Shown here: positions 25,179 to 35,416 of the stretch, one piece after another
How the letters are laid out: each line of letters begins with the position of its first letter
Numbering within the stretch: position 1 is the stretch's first letter
Assembly: GCF_000004195.4 (NCBI RefSeq)
Contig: NC_030679.2
Location: 26,897,712-26,961,711, forward strand
Reading direction: 5' to 3'
DNA length: 64,000 bases
Origin: Xenopus tropicalis
Taxonomy: Eukaryota; Chordata; Amphibia; Anura; Pipidae
Made by a program: the position numbers and the translations under genes
Notes under the pieces: model-generated
The model's database searches: none
What the model was told of the DNA's origin: nothing
What the model saw: the letters and a program-made list of their open reading frames with translations, nothing else

Positions 25179-26594
25179 TCACACCATGTATCCAAACCGC
25201 AATTTAATATCTTCATACGGTGCGTAGTAGTTAGGATGGGGTTTCTCTACCCGCTCCCCATTTGGCAAATCTACTTCCACACTGAAGTACCTGGACTCTG
25301 GGTGCTTGCGCCCACAGCTGTGGACAGTATGGCGCAGGACTGTGCGCCCCCACCACCACTCTTTCTCTATTGAGCGGATGAATCTTTTGGCAGCCATCCT
25401 CTTTCCCTCATCTGGATGTAACAAGGCACGGCCTACCTTTTTCTCTTTAGAGGTGATTTCTGCTTTCACCCAATCATCCATCATGGATTCCATCTTGTCA
25501 TATACCCACAGTGGGGCATATGGCATAAAATACCCCCATAGGCGAAAGATTTTATAGTTCATGACCCTCTGGATTCTAGAAACTCTGCAGAATATATCAG
25601 GGTCAGCTTTCCCTGGAAGAACCCAAAAGTCTTTTTCTTCCTCTTTAGGGATCTTTCTTGGGGCATAACATGGGTCAGGTAATTTAAACAACTGAGGGCT
25701 ATAGACATCCTCCTCTTCAGGGTCATCCCCTTTCTCATCCACTCTGGAAGTATTGCTGCTGGCAGACCCACGGGCCCCCACTGATGGCTTAGCCCCTACC
25801 CTGATAACCTCTCTGTAGGCTGGGGGTTCCGGAGTCCCTGGGGACTTCTCTCCGGTTTGGGCTGCGGTGGCCTCACTCTCCACCTGAGCAGAAATGGGCA
25901 GCTCCCTCTGGGGTGTGCTATCCGGGCCCTGGGGCATAGGTATGGCACCTTGGATGACAGGCAAGCCGGGCGCAGGCCCGCTCCCTTCTCCCTCCCCTTC
26001 TGGAGTAACTGGCCGGGACCCCTCTTTCACCCCCTCCGGGGCTACAGGGCTCTCATCCCTTGTGGGCACATTATCAGTAACCGCCTCTAACTCGGGTACT
26101 AGCACGGGTATCACGGGGGCCTCCGCCGCTTGGGCGTCATCACTCACCTCCGAGTGCCCGCTGTGCTGTGAGGAGCTGAACTTTCCATTGCTCAGTTGGA
26201 ACAGCAGCGCCAGCGTCGCGCTGTGCCCATGGCTCTTGGCTTCATCTTTAAAGGGGCCCATCCAACATCGATGGCCGCAGTGGTCACAGCGCCCTGTGGG
26301 GTGAGTCAAGGCCATGCGCGCCTCCTCTCCACACTCGCCGCATAGTGGGACCATTTGGGGCTCCCCCCTTGTAGTGGTCTGTTCAGCAAAGGACCCGAGC
26401 CACACATAGCGAACGCCGCCGTCATAAGCTAGCTGGTAAGTAAGCTGCACCGGTAGGGACTCAAGGCCCGCGCTACCGCACACTTTTGGCACAGGTGTCT
26501 CCATGGTATCATACAGCAGCCAGTCGCACACCCTGCTCACGCTGTGTAGTACTTGGAACTGATCCAAAATGGCCCCCGTGACGTCAGGTCGCAT
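25179..26594 (-). CDS. Single retroelement protein, 471 aa, Gag-position, unknown function
   Basis: This is the only substantial ORF of the LTR element. The frame is open from 26612, but that first codon is GTG. The first ATG is at 26594 and has A at -3, so I start there. Domains in order: a hydrophobic N-terminal part (about 1-80); a zinc-ribbon-like C-x2-C-x14-C-x2-C motif (Cys85, 88, 103, 106); a Pro/Glu/Gly-rich, low-complexity acidic linker (about 145-300) carrying PPAY at 257-260; and a basic, Trp/Tyr-rich C-terminal part (about 320-471) with a WWWGR stretch. PPxY is a known late-domain motif of retroviral Gag proteins that recruits Nedd4-type ligases, and the ORF sits in Gag position. 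However, there is no CCHC knuckle and I recognise no capsid or matrix fold. It could be a diverged Gag, an accessory protein or captured host sequence. No premature stop is seen. Confidence 0.75.
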   Translation of the reverse strand: MRPDVTGAILDQFQVLHSVSRVCDWLLYDTMETPVPKVCGSAGLESLPVQLTYQLAYDGGVRYVWLGSFAEQTTTRGEPQMVPLCGECGEEARMALTHPTGRCDHCGHRCWMGPFKDEAKSHGHSATLALLFQLSNGKFSSSQHSGHSEVSDDAQAAEAPVIPVLVPELEAVTDNVPTRDESPVAPEGVKEGSRPVTPEGEGEGSGPAPGLPVIQGAIPMPQGPDSTPQRELPISAQVESEATAAQTGEKSPGTPEPPAYREVIRVGAKPSVGARGSASSNTSRVDEKGDDPEEEDVYSPQLFKLPDPCYAPRKIPKEEEKDFWVLPGKADPDIFCRVSRIQRVMNYKIFRLWGYFMPYAPLWVYDKMESMMDDWVKAEITSKEKKVGRALLHPDEGKRMAAKRFIRSIEKEWWWGRTVLRHTVHSCGRKHPESRYFSVEVDLPNGERVEKPHPNYYAPYEDIKLRFGYMV

Positions 26595-26911
26595 CGTCAC
26601 TCCCTGGCTCACTGGCGCCCTTTCTAAGGCTTCTTATTGGCCGGCCTCACGGGGCGGTCAATAGGCAAATCAAGGGCGCGTCACCCTCTGGCACGCCCCT
26701 ATTTCACGTGTCTTCCCCGGCTCTCTCTTTGGCGCCCACTTGCCTGCAATCCTATTGGCAGGAGCTGCCTTGCTCCTCTTTGGCGCCAAATCCCCCCTTG
26801 GGGATGCGGATCAGGGTGGCCCAAATCTAGCCCGGTCGGGAAAAAGGGTTTCACAGACACACTAGGCCTCAGTTCCTTTAGAGCCCGGTCTGCTAAACGG
26901 TTCCTGCTCTC

Positions 26912-26929
26912 ATCTCAGCAGTGCCTCCA
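26912..26929 (-). other. Primer binding site, tRNA-Thr type
   Basis: Two bases inside the 5' LTR the minus strand reads TGGAGGCACTGCTGAGAT. From memory, the 3' end of vertebrate tRNA-Thr (ending GCGGTGCCTCCA) would give TGGAGGCACCGCTGGGAT, a match at 16 of 18 positions. Position, spacing and TGG start all fit a retroelement primer site. tRNA identity should be confirmed against the frog tRNA set. Confidence 0.75.
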
Positions 26930-26931
26930 AA

Positions 26932-27927
26932 TGTAGCCCACCTGTGCAGACACTGTGGTACTACTTGCTTACTTGGCGCTACAGGAGCCCTGAGCCCCCG
27001 CTTACTGTGGGGGACAGGCGTTTCCCAGCAATGGCGTGCCTCCACCCAGGGATGATGTTGTGGAACTATATCCACCCCCTGGGAACTTAATAGGTTTCTA
27101 TGCCCCTCTTGGGACCCACGTACCCCTGGCAGATGTACCCCTCCCTGGGGTTGTTTCTTACCAACGTGGTAGTGGTCCTCTGGGCTTGGCAGATGCTCAG
27201 GTACACAGACACAATAGTTGTAGTTGAACTAGATGCACGGTTTATTAGGCAGGGTCCTCTCCAGGAGTGGCAAACATAGTATTGGTACACAGTGCAGGGC
27301 ATATCTCCTTACTACTCATTGATACTCATTTTCTGTTGGACTACTTCACGGTACTCCCGCCACATGCTCCCATCTAGGAAACCTTCCCGGTACTCTCGGC
27401 AGAGGCACCCCCTCTTGGAGCCCTCCCCGGTACTCACGCTAGAAGCATTTCCACAAGGACCCATACCGGTACTCACATGAAGCATCCTCAAATCCGAGAT
27501 CCTGGACTAGTGGTGCCTTGGTACACCTTCCCTAGCCACTTGTGGCCCTGCACTCCAGCAGATGTAACGCTGGGAGGTCATAACCTCACTACCACTCCTG
27601 GAGGGGTCATGTCTGCCCATTCTAACCTACTTTGTTCTACATATTACTCCTAGAGCAATCTATTACCAGAACTTCTAACTAAGCAGTACCTGGGGTACTC
27701 CTGCCTGGAGCAGTGCCCAAGATGTCTGCCTGACTGACCCTCAGCACATGGCTGCTATCCCTTATATGGGCCTATGCACCACCCTGTGGCCATAACCCGA
27801 ACTACAGGTGTACACCCTATTAACTATTGACAACCCAGTCATCCCAGTGTCCCTGTTTCCCAGCACCACCCTGTGGTCTGTCCTAGGGGTTCCTGTCCTA
27901 AGGGCCCGTTTTTGGTAAACCCCTACA
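26932..27927 (-). repeat. 5' LTR (996 bp) of the retroelement
   Basis: Direct repeat of 23554-24549 with the same length. It starts TGTAGCCCACCTG on the plus strand and ends CCCCTACA, followed by the TSD GGAG. It drives minus-strand transcription into the ORF. The predicted TATA-like word and poly(A) signal lie at the same relative positions as in the other copy. Confidence 0.93.
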
Positions 27928-27931
27928 GGAG

Positions 27932-28378
27932 TAATTATAGAGGACGGGGGACAGGGAAGGCTAGATGCAGGGTCTGCCTCCTCTGTAGTTTAGAAATCCC
28001 CCCACCCCTGCTGCTCTCCTACCTACCCTGGTGCTAGCACCCGTGGAGCAGGAAGCACGTGGAGGGGGGGCGCCCTACAGTGGGGATGGGAGGGGGTCAA
28101 AACACTTGAAATTTTTCACATGATATGAAATGCAGCTGTCAAGTACCTGTGCTGTCAAGTGATAGTTGTGCCTTGCTCAAAAATGCAGCACCAGCAATAA
28201 GAACCTGTCACTTGACAGCACCAGATACTAGCAGGAATTCATATTCATTTGGAATGGGGACAGTTTGTAAGTGTTTTGGCTATATAATGCTCAAAATTAG
28301 CCTGTCTGCCATTAACCTTAGGGTACAGTATGATCAGGTACAAAAGAGGGGATTGATCAATGCACACCTGATTAGGAA
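27932..28378. other. Non-coding flank of the LTR element
   Basis: GC-rich at 27950-28100 (GGACGGGGGACAGGG, CCCCACCCCTGCTGC). A diverged relative of this piece lies at about 28810-28960 (GTCTGCTTCCTCT, GAAATCCCCCTCCC), suggesting an old repeat. No gene was seen. Confidence 0.4.
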
Positions 28379-28530
28379 ACTTCGGACGAAGTGACACTTA
28401 TGCCATTCCACCTGGCGATTCACATTCTTGTCGGTTGAAAGGCATTTTGGGGAGAGTAGTTGCCCGCAGTAGTAGTAAGATTTATTACAGGCGACTAATC
28501 TCCCCATGTGTCTGTACCCTTCCACGGGAT
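28379..28530. repeat. Degraded foldback MITE of the CTAATCTCCC family
   Basis: Contains ATGCCATTCCACCTGGCGAT, GGCATTTTGGGGAGAG and GGCGACTAATCTCCCCATG. These are diverged matches to the better-preserved copies at 35417-35681 and 59914-60176. The left terminus is not clear. Confidence 0.6.
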
Positions 28531-29359
28531 TTTAGTTACAAAGTTATGATCATAAAATGGACAAACCACTATACCAGGGCAAAGCAAACATATGGTGGTC
28601 CTAAACCTTAATTCAAAGGTGAACTCAACCTTTAATTGTCTTAACGTTACATGTCAGAATGGAATGTCTCTTTGGACATCTCAAGTGAAGGTTTTTAAAG
28701 TTACATAGAATATGTTAGAATTGTATTGTACAAAAGTGGACAAGTCAGGCAAATATTTAGTGCATACAGGTATGCAGTGGTGAGCAGACCGTGTGGTCCT
28801 GGGGGGCGGGGGGGGGCCCAGACTGTGGATGTCTGCTTCCTCTATTGCTGCAGAGAAATCCCCCTCCCAACCAGTCTCTTAATAGCGAGTGGGCAGTGAA
28901 CAGTGGGTACTACAGGATACAGTGAGCGTTGGGCCCCTTCGAAGCGATGGGGGGTGGGGGGGCTTGGAGTTGTGTACATCAGGGCAGAATTCTAGCCCAG
29001 GAAATGACTGTGCTAGTGGAAAACAAATAAATGTAGATCTCTACAGATAAAAGCTGCATTAATTCATTTAAAAATACACATTTACAAAATGCAATTTGGC
29101 ATAATTTGGCTAGCGAGCCCCCACAGAAGGGCTTATTCAATAAATCGCATGGAAGAGGAACTGCTGGATTGTGTGCAGGAACATCAGCCAGTGCAGGCAG
29201 CGCCGTTACCCCCTGAATAGCAGCAGTAACTTCTATACTTCAGAATCATACTTCTACTTCATTTTGCTTTCCTCTATTTTAGCTAATATTAGGCAAATAC
29301 CCCTACGCACAGGATAACCAACTCAATTCTGTTTTATGGCAGTAAATTAGATCAAATAA
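28531..29359. other. Non-coding stretch
   Basis: No gene. A G-run-rich patch near 28798-28820 and 28945-28965 belongs to the degraded repeat also seen at 27950-28100. The remainder appears single-copy. Confidence 0.4.
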
Positions 29360-29590
29360 ATGAATGGAAGGGGCAGAAGGAAGGGAGGGATAAAGAAAAG
29401 GGAGGCATCTAGAGAAAGAACAGGAACAGAAAGTGCATAGGAAAAAGTAAGAAAGGAAACAAAATAAAAGAAACTGCAAGATGCAATGAAGAAAGAATGG
29501 GAGAAAAAGACAAGTAGAAAAGGGAAGGAGCAGAATTAGAAGGTATGGGGGGAGAAGGAATGAACAGGGCATAGGAAGGAAAGAGACAGG
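29360..29590. repeat. Polypurine tract of about 230 bp
   Basis: The plus strand is overwhelmingly A and G (for example GGAAGGGAGGGATAAAGAAA), with only scattered pyrimidines. The minus strand therefore translates into a Leu/Phe/Ser/Cys-rich 89-codon frame, which is a composition artefact. Such tracts can form triplex or other non-B DNA. Confidence 0.85.
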
Positions 29591-30556
29591 ACCATATTAT
29601 ATTATTAATGAACAGATGCAGAGATGCTCAGACTGGTTTGTCTACAAGCTCATAGCAGGACTTTCTATTTGCAGGAACTTCAGCAAAACATAGTTCTGTC
29701 AGTATGAAAGGACCCAGAGGCTCAGATTCACTAAATAGTGGGAAAAACTTTGCTTTTAAGAGCTATTAACATTATACAGAAAGAATATAAGTTCACACAT
29801 AGAGAGAGCAATATATGGCTTATGTACAATATAGGTGCCAGTTTTTTTAACGAAATTGGTTGATATTTATGCATTTTTAAGTGTTCATTTGCAAACTTAG
29901 ATGCATGCGTAGTAGTGTAGAGTCCAAGGTAAGTGAGATAGCGGTGCTGCACTGTGGTTGTTTTTCTCCAACTCGATGCATTTTTTCCTTAAGCAGCATG
30001 AACCCAGGGAAAATATTAGCGATTACATTCATTGTGTGTGCATAACATATTCCTTGTCCTTTAAATTAACGCTTAAAAATGTGGAAATACCGGCTTTTGC
30101 TGAATGTGGGCCAGTGCTGCAACTTTGGCCTGATAGTCCAAGCTGGATCACATTGTCTAGTGTGCACACCTCAGGCAGTAACTGACCAAGCAGACACCCC
30201 TAGGCCAGAAGGCCCTCGTCATCTCTTGTAACCACACCCCCACTTTGCATACAGGTTTCACTGGTCCACAGCACTGAGGCTTTAGTTCACAGGAGATTCA
30301 AAGAGATATCAAGTCTTCTGCATGTACTCAGTGCTTCAGGAACCAATTCAGATGCAGCTGGTCTGCATGCTGCCCTAGGCCTTTGCCATAGTGAGCTTCC
30401 TACAAATCCAGGCCTGCAACCAGCCTGGAATCCCTCTGCCTGTAATTCAGCAAGATATGTCAGATTCCATATTTGTAAGGCTAGTGCCACACAGGGCTGA
30501 TTCTTGGCCTGCAGAAAAACACAGGCAGATATAGCAAAAAAACATATGAGCTCACA
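29591..30556. other. Apparently single-copy non-coding stretch
   Basis: No recognised repeat family, RNA gene or coding region. Several 65-75 codon frames on both strands carry no recognisable signature. Confidence 0.4.
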
Positions 30557-30875
30557 TTTTACAGCAGGGGTAGGGAACCTACGGCTCGGGAGCCAGATGT
30601 GGCTCTTTTGATGGCTTCATCTGGCTCGCTGCCAAATCTTTAATAAAAAAAATAATGGGGGCGTGGCCTGCGCTCGGCGGATAGAAGACGTGTTCTAAGC
30701 CTTAGAACACGTCTTCTATCCGCCGAGCGCAGGCCATGCCCTCCTCCGCATCGCATACCTTGCCCCACAGCATCCGCAGCCAAACATATTGTATGGCTCT
30801 CACGGAATTACATTTTAAAATATGTGGTGTTTATGGCTCTCTCAGCCAAAAAGGTTCCCGACCCCTGTTTTACAG
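30557..30875. mobile_element. hAT MITE with perfect 8-bp TSD and internal palindrome
   Basis: The element spans 30565-30867. It starts CAGGGGTAGGGAACCTACGG and ends AGGTTCCCGACCCCTG, a hAT-type inverted repeat. It is flanked by TTTTACAG on both sides (30557-30564 and 30868-30875), a perfect 8-bp TSD. Inside is a palindrome with 39-nt arms (30661-30699 and 30701-30739), one mismatch and a 1-nt centre. No transposase is present. Confidence 0.93.
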
Positions 30876-32359
30876 GGTAGCAGGCTGGTATCACATAGGG
30901 TCTGACGCTCAGCTTGCATGTTTGTTCAGGCCGAGAACTGGGCAAATAGCACCATAGCAGCAACCCATGACAAGATCCAAATGAAAGAGAGTTAGTTATT
31001 AAAAATAAAAATGTATTTATTGGGACATAGAATACTGGCCTATGTAAGGCCTATTTCCTAATAAATGAATTTTCATTTTTAATTACTTCTCCTTTATATT
31101 TTTGGAGACGCCACACAATTTTTTTTGTATTTGGATTATGTACCATGCAACCATACACTGTGGGACATTCCCTCAAGTGTTTTCACTGACTAAATGAACC
31201 ACACATAGTTAATTATAATTATATCTAAATATATCAAATCATAAGTCTATGTATTATCTAACTTTCTGAACATTTGACAGAGCTTAATTATTTTTGCCAT
31301 TGGCTACAGTCTGAAAGTAACCATACCAACCAATCATATGTTTGCATATGTTTGGCTGTAAAAAGCTAATCACTAATTGATTGCTATGAGCTACGGTGCA
31401 GGTGCAAATTTGCCAAGTGTTAATAAATGAGCTCCTGTGTGTATTTCCTGGCATATTCTTCTATATTAGTAGGAGCTTTCTATTACACATTGCATTCTGT
31501 AAGAACACTGTGTATAAATGTAAACAACATAACCTTTCTCAATTCTGTATCCTATTTTCATGGATACAATAAGAGGGCACTTTCAAAGTAGGGGTTATAA
31601 TAGTACTGCAGTCTGCATTTCCATTCATTCAACAGGAACATGTGCCTGACTAGGCCTTGCCTTGATATCCTCTTGCTGTGACTGCTACCTTGATTCCTGT
31701 AGCATTTAACATGAATTAGTGTGGCCCATTGTTAGCACAGCAATGCTTTTGTATTTCATTGAGTTAATATAATGAGAATACATTTTCTTTGGCAATGCAT
31801 TCTGTTTCTTAGGGTTTCTTAGGGTGCCCTAGAGAGGTGGCTTTGCAGCCCCAGACTTATCTTGAAATTTAGAGAGAGGCCTATTTGCTCTTCTAAGCTC
31901 TGCTGCACTTATCCATATAACCTTGTTATTAGCCAAGGAGGTTCCTGAAGAAAGTGGCTTGAACCAAAAAGTGGGACCTCAACACTTTTGGAGCAACTGT
32001 CACAATTGGTGTGCATGCAATATGGTGCCTTGGTCCCAGGAATCAGGGGCCCATAGCTGCCTTTGCTATTCTGGGTACTGCTACCATAAGGCAAGGAGCA
32101 AAAAGCAGTACTGGTAACTTTACAAGCTGATATCCAGATATTAAATGTAGTGCTATTTGTTTGTAGGTACTAGATCATGAGACTTTATAGCAGCTTCCTA
32201 GTATGTAAGAACTACAGGAGGGCACAGGCCAATCCAGAACTAGGCAGTTTGCAGCATGAAATAGCACAGCTATCTGGGCAGGACCATTACTGGCTCTGTG
32301 CATTTGTCATGGCAGAAATTCAGGCTTGAAAATTGTATTTTGCAAGAAAAAGAGCGTAT
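30876..32359. other. Non-coding stretch with one foldback MITE relic
   Basis: About 31290-31435 carries inverse words (TACCAACCAATCATATG, AATTGATTGCTATGAGC) of the foldback family seen at 23263 and 50408. The rest appears single-copy with no gene. Confidence 0.4.
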
Positions 32360-32765
32360 TTAAAGGGTTGGTTCACCTTTATATTAACTTTTAGTATGCT
32401 GTAAGAGTACTATTTTGAGAAAATTTGCAACTGGTCTTTATTTTTTTTATTATTTGCCGTTTTTGAATTATTTTGTTCAGCAGCTTTCCAATCTGGTTGC
32501 TAGGTTCCAATTTATCCTAGCAACCAGGCAGTGGTTTGAAGGAGAGACAGGAATATGAATAGAGGAGGGCCCAAATAAAAAGATACGTAATAAGATGTAA
32601 TAACTGCAATAATATTTTATTGCAACCTCACAGAACAATAGTTTTTTTGGTGGAAATAGGTGGAAGAGGAAGGCAAATAATAAAAAAAAAGCTATAAAAG
32701 ATGAAGACCAACTGAAAAGTTGCTAAGAAAAGACCATTCTATAACATACTAAAAGTAAACCTGAA
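32360..32765. repeat. T2-like MITE (TTAAAGG end), AGTTAACTTTTAGTATG family
   Basis: Begins TTTAAAGGGTTGGTTCACC, TTAA at 32360-32363, then AACTTTTAGTATG. It ends with the inverse words CATACTAAAAGTAAACCTG. The centre has the paired GGTTGCTAGG and CCTAGCAACCAGG words typical of the family. Relatives are at 37134, 38871, 39470, 46850, 55204 and 58524. The right TTAA is degraded. Confidence 0.8.
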
Positions 32766-32889
32766 TATTTCAATATCAGAGGACTTGAGACTGAACTGAG
32801 CTGCCAGCCTGTGTTACCAAATAGAATATAGTCATTTCTTTGCCTTCCTATTGTAACGTGCAGTTTGTTGTTAGCTGGCTTATGGCAGA

Positions 32890-33310
32890 GGGCAGCTGAA
32901 GTATACCCGGCACCTATATGTCACAATGCTATTGCCATTCCTGCTGGCTGTACTGAAGCTACGGTAACTGCACACAGGCAGTCTCTGCTGAGCTGAATGA
33001 GAGCCAATCAGATTTCAGTGATGTCACTGCCTGTGCCGGATCCTCTTACAGCTCAGATAGAGAATATGCAGCACAGTCATGCGGGCTGGCCATATAGCTC
33101 AGCGGTTCCTTCTCAAAACTCTGATTTAAACAGACCAATCCTCTCGGGGGTTTGAAACCCGCGGGCGCTATCCAGCCTTTTTACATTTATTTTGCTCACT
33201 TATGTTTTGTAAATAAATATTTTTACTAATACAGTGTCAGCCTGATTAGTACAAAAAATCAAGCTGCCAACTGAGGCTGTTTAGCCAAATATGCATTCTC
33301 TGTAAAGCAA
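32890..33310 (+). repeat. Dispersed repeat carrying a tRNA-like cassette, copy 1
   Basis: Shared with 56590-56990 over both flanks of the cassette: GCTATTGCCATTCCTGCTGG upstream and GTCAGCCTGATTAGTAC downstream. The tRNA-like part sits in the middle rather than at the 5' end as in a standard tRNA-derived SINE. Exact element ends were not found. Confidence 0.7.
33083..33177 (+). ncRNA. tRNA-like cassette with A and B boxes, copy 1
   Basis: It starts GGGCTGG and ends CCAGCC, which pair as an acceptor-like stem. TATAGCTCAGCGG matches an A box and GGGTTTGAAACCCG a B box and T-arm. A T5 run follows directly, as in pol III terminators. It is about 95 nt, longer than most tRNAs, and I could not build a convincing anticodon arm. 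I call it tRNA-like rather than a functional tRNA gene. Confidence 0.65.
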
Positions 33311-33475
33311 GGCATATATGAATATGGTCTATAGGTCATTTTTCCTTATACTGAGCAGAGAAGCCAGTAGTCTGTATAAATATACTGAGGAATAAGACAC
33401 ATGCCAGTATGTGTGACTAAACCTATAGGAACTGAATTAGAAAGTGAAGTAGAAGTACATATGAGATTTAAGTAC

Positions 33476-34204
33476 AAGTATCAGACCTGTTATCCAGAAT
33501 GCTGGGGACCTGGGATTTTCCGAATAAGGGATCTTTCCGTAATTTGGATCTGCATAAACTTAAGTCTGCTAAAAATCATTTAAACATTAAATAAACCCAA
33601 TAGGCTTGTTTTGCCACCAATAAGGGGTAATTATATCTTAGTTCAAATAAATTAGGTTGAGGAGACTGCCTCATACAGACAAAAGCAAACAAAAGGAATT
33701 CTGGGAGTGAATTCCAAACTCGAAGAGTTTGGAATTCACTCCCAGAATTCCTTTTGTTTGCTTATATCTTAGTTGGGATCAAGTACAAGGTACAGGTATA
33801 GGACCTATTATTCAGAATGCTCGGGACCAAGGATATTCCGGATAAGGGGTCTTTCTGTAATTTGGATCTCCATACCTTAAACCTACTAAAAAATCACTAA
33901 AACATTAATTAAACCCAATAGGATTATTATTATTTACCTTAAGTTTGGATTTTTTTTAAATTCTAAATGATTTGATTAAAATTGAGTCTATGTGAGACGG
34001 GCTTTCAGTAATTCGGAGCTTTCTGGATAATGGGTTTCTGGATAAGGGATCCCATACCTGTACTCTTATATTATTACAGAGAAAAAGGAAATCATTTTTA
34101 AAAGTTAGAATTATTTGCTTATAATGGAGTCTATGGGAGATGGCCTTTCCGTAATTCAGAACTTTCTGGATACCGGGTTTCTGGATAAGGGATCCCATAC
34201 CTGT
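33476..34204. repeat. Nested hAT-like elements (CAGGTATGGGA ends)
   Basis: The outer copy begins near GTATCAGACCTGTTATCCAG (33476). A second copy begins CAGGTATAGGACC at 33793 and ends GGGATCCCATACCTG at about 34060. A second right end, GGATCCCATACCTG, falls at 34204. So one element sits inside another. A further foreign insert lies at 33644-33761, listed separately. Confidence 0.75.
33644..33763. repeat. Insert with perfect 39-bp palindrome, flanked by 13-bp direct repeats
   Basis: Arms 33683-33721 and 33725-33763 are perfect reverse complements separated by 3 nt. The segment interrupts the hAT-like sequence: TTATATCTTAGTT occurs at 33631-33643 and again at 33762-33774, where the host element resumes. 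The 13-bp flanking repeat looks like a TSD longer than those of DNA transposons. Confidence 0.85.
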
Positions 34205-35416
34205 AGAGCAAATTATTTCCATTTCTGCCCACTGTGCTGAATAGAACTCTGCTCAACAGAATGAGCCCAATCAGTACTCAGGGATAACAGCACTGCCTCT
34301 ACTGAATCCTGTTATAACTCATAAAATGACATCCAAATGAAATAAATTTGTTCCCTGCCACAGAGTCAGCCTGTGTTAGATCTGTGTGCTGTCCCCGAGC
34401 AAGGCATGGAATCTTATCCACTGCCATGTTCCAGTCTTGGAGAAGAAAATTACAGTAAGTAGGATTTTCTGCTGTCTTAGTCTTACACATAGTAGTGGGC
34501 ATCAGTGGGACCATACCAGGCTGTAAATGACTAAAGAGGGAGGGATCTGAAGAGTTAGAAGACCACACAGCTAATTTGTAAAACTTGATGGACATCTTTA
34601 GTGAGGACCAAACTGCCTCTCTACAAAATCATATGCTGACACCTGGACCTCAGATGCCTGGGACACTGCAACAGAGGGGGCTCTCATGTCAGAAGGGACA
34701 GTCACTGCACATACTGTATAGGCCCTCAAAATACACGTCTTGATCATGTACATTGAAGGCCTGGTGCCCGCTGGGATTATCAGAATAGTATCATCTTTCC
34801 TAATATTTTCCACTTCCAGAAGGTTTAGCTTAAGTCTAGAAAAAGGAAAAGAGACTGAAAAATAATATCCTTATTTCTATTGAATTCTGATCAATTCTTG
34901 ACCACCCAAGTTTCTTCTTCATACAAAGCAGAAAGTGTTAAAGCTTTTAAGGGTTTTAGGGCTTATCACTTTGTCAAGCCTGTCTTGTAGAAATTCCACA
35001 ATATCTTTCTAAGAGGCAGACACATATATGTCCTAAGTGTAATATAGGCCATTCTTTAACATACCGGTACTAAAAGTTACATTTTAGCCATTTGACTTCA
35101 TTTTCTTTTGCAGCATTGTCAGATACCAGTTAATCTGGTCATACACTTAAATCCCAGCTCATTTGTCGAGGTCGCTAAACTAGCAGATCTATCACCGATA
35201 TTCTCACCTTGAGGTGGGCAATATCAGATTGATCTGATCATTCATCCCTTGGGCCAAATGATCATATTACATTGATGGGACACAGGCCACCCAGGTGAGA
35301 ACCACATTAATTTGCTGTTGCTCTCCTCGCTCCTCAGTCAGACAGACCCATTTGAGGGCCCCATACCTGGGCATATAAGATGCTGACTCTGTCCATCAGC
35401 CTGTGTATTGCCACCT
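34205..35416. other. Non-coding stretch
   Basis: 34220-34325 contains a fragment of the sequence that lies upstream of the tRNA-like cassettes (GCTCAACAGAATGAGCCC, CCTGTTATAACTCAT). The remainder appears single-copy; no gene was recognised. Confidence 0.4.

Larger units (their letters stand above)
23550..27931 (-). mobile_element. Complete compact LTR retroelement with one ORF and no pol
   Basis: Two direct LTRs flank a 2,382-bp internal region, with a 4-bp TSD GGAG at 23550-23553 and 27928-27931. Read on the minus strand, the right LTR is followed after 2 nt by a primer binding site, then a leader of about 320 bp, one long ORF and a polypurine tract next to the left LTR. There is no recognisable protease, reverse transcriptase, RNase H or integrase, so the element must be mobilised in trans if it moves. 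LTRs that read as identical and an open ORF point to a very recent insertion. It may be a non-autonomous derivative of an endogenous retrovirus or Ty3-type element; the family is not resolved. Confidence 0.93.

Noticed and set aside
26595..26612. Starting the retroelement protein at 26612
   Set aside because: That codon is GTG; the first ATG in frame is at 26594 with A at -3, more likely in a vertebrate.
29303..29572. Leu/Phe-rich 89-codon minus-strand frame that looks like a membrane protein
   Set aside because: It is the complement of a polypurine block; hydrophobicity follows from the pyrimidine-rich strand.
33083..33177. Functional tRNA gene
   Set aside because: A and B boxes are present, but the cassette is too long, lacks a convincing anticodon arm and recurs within a dispersed repeat.
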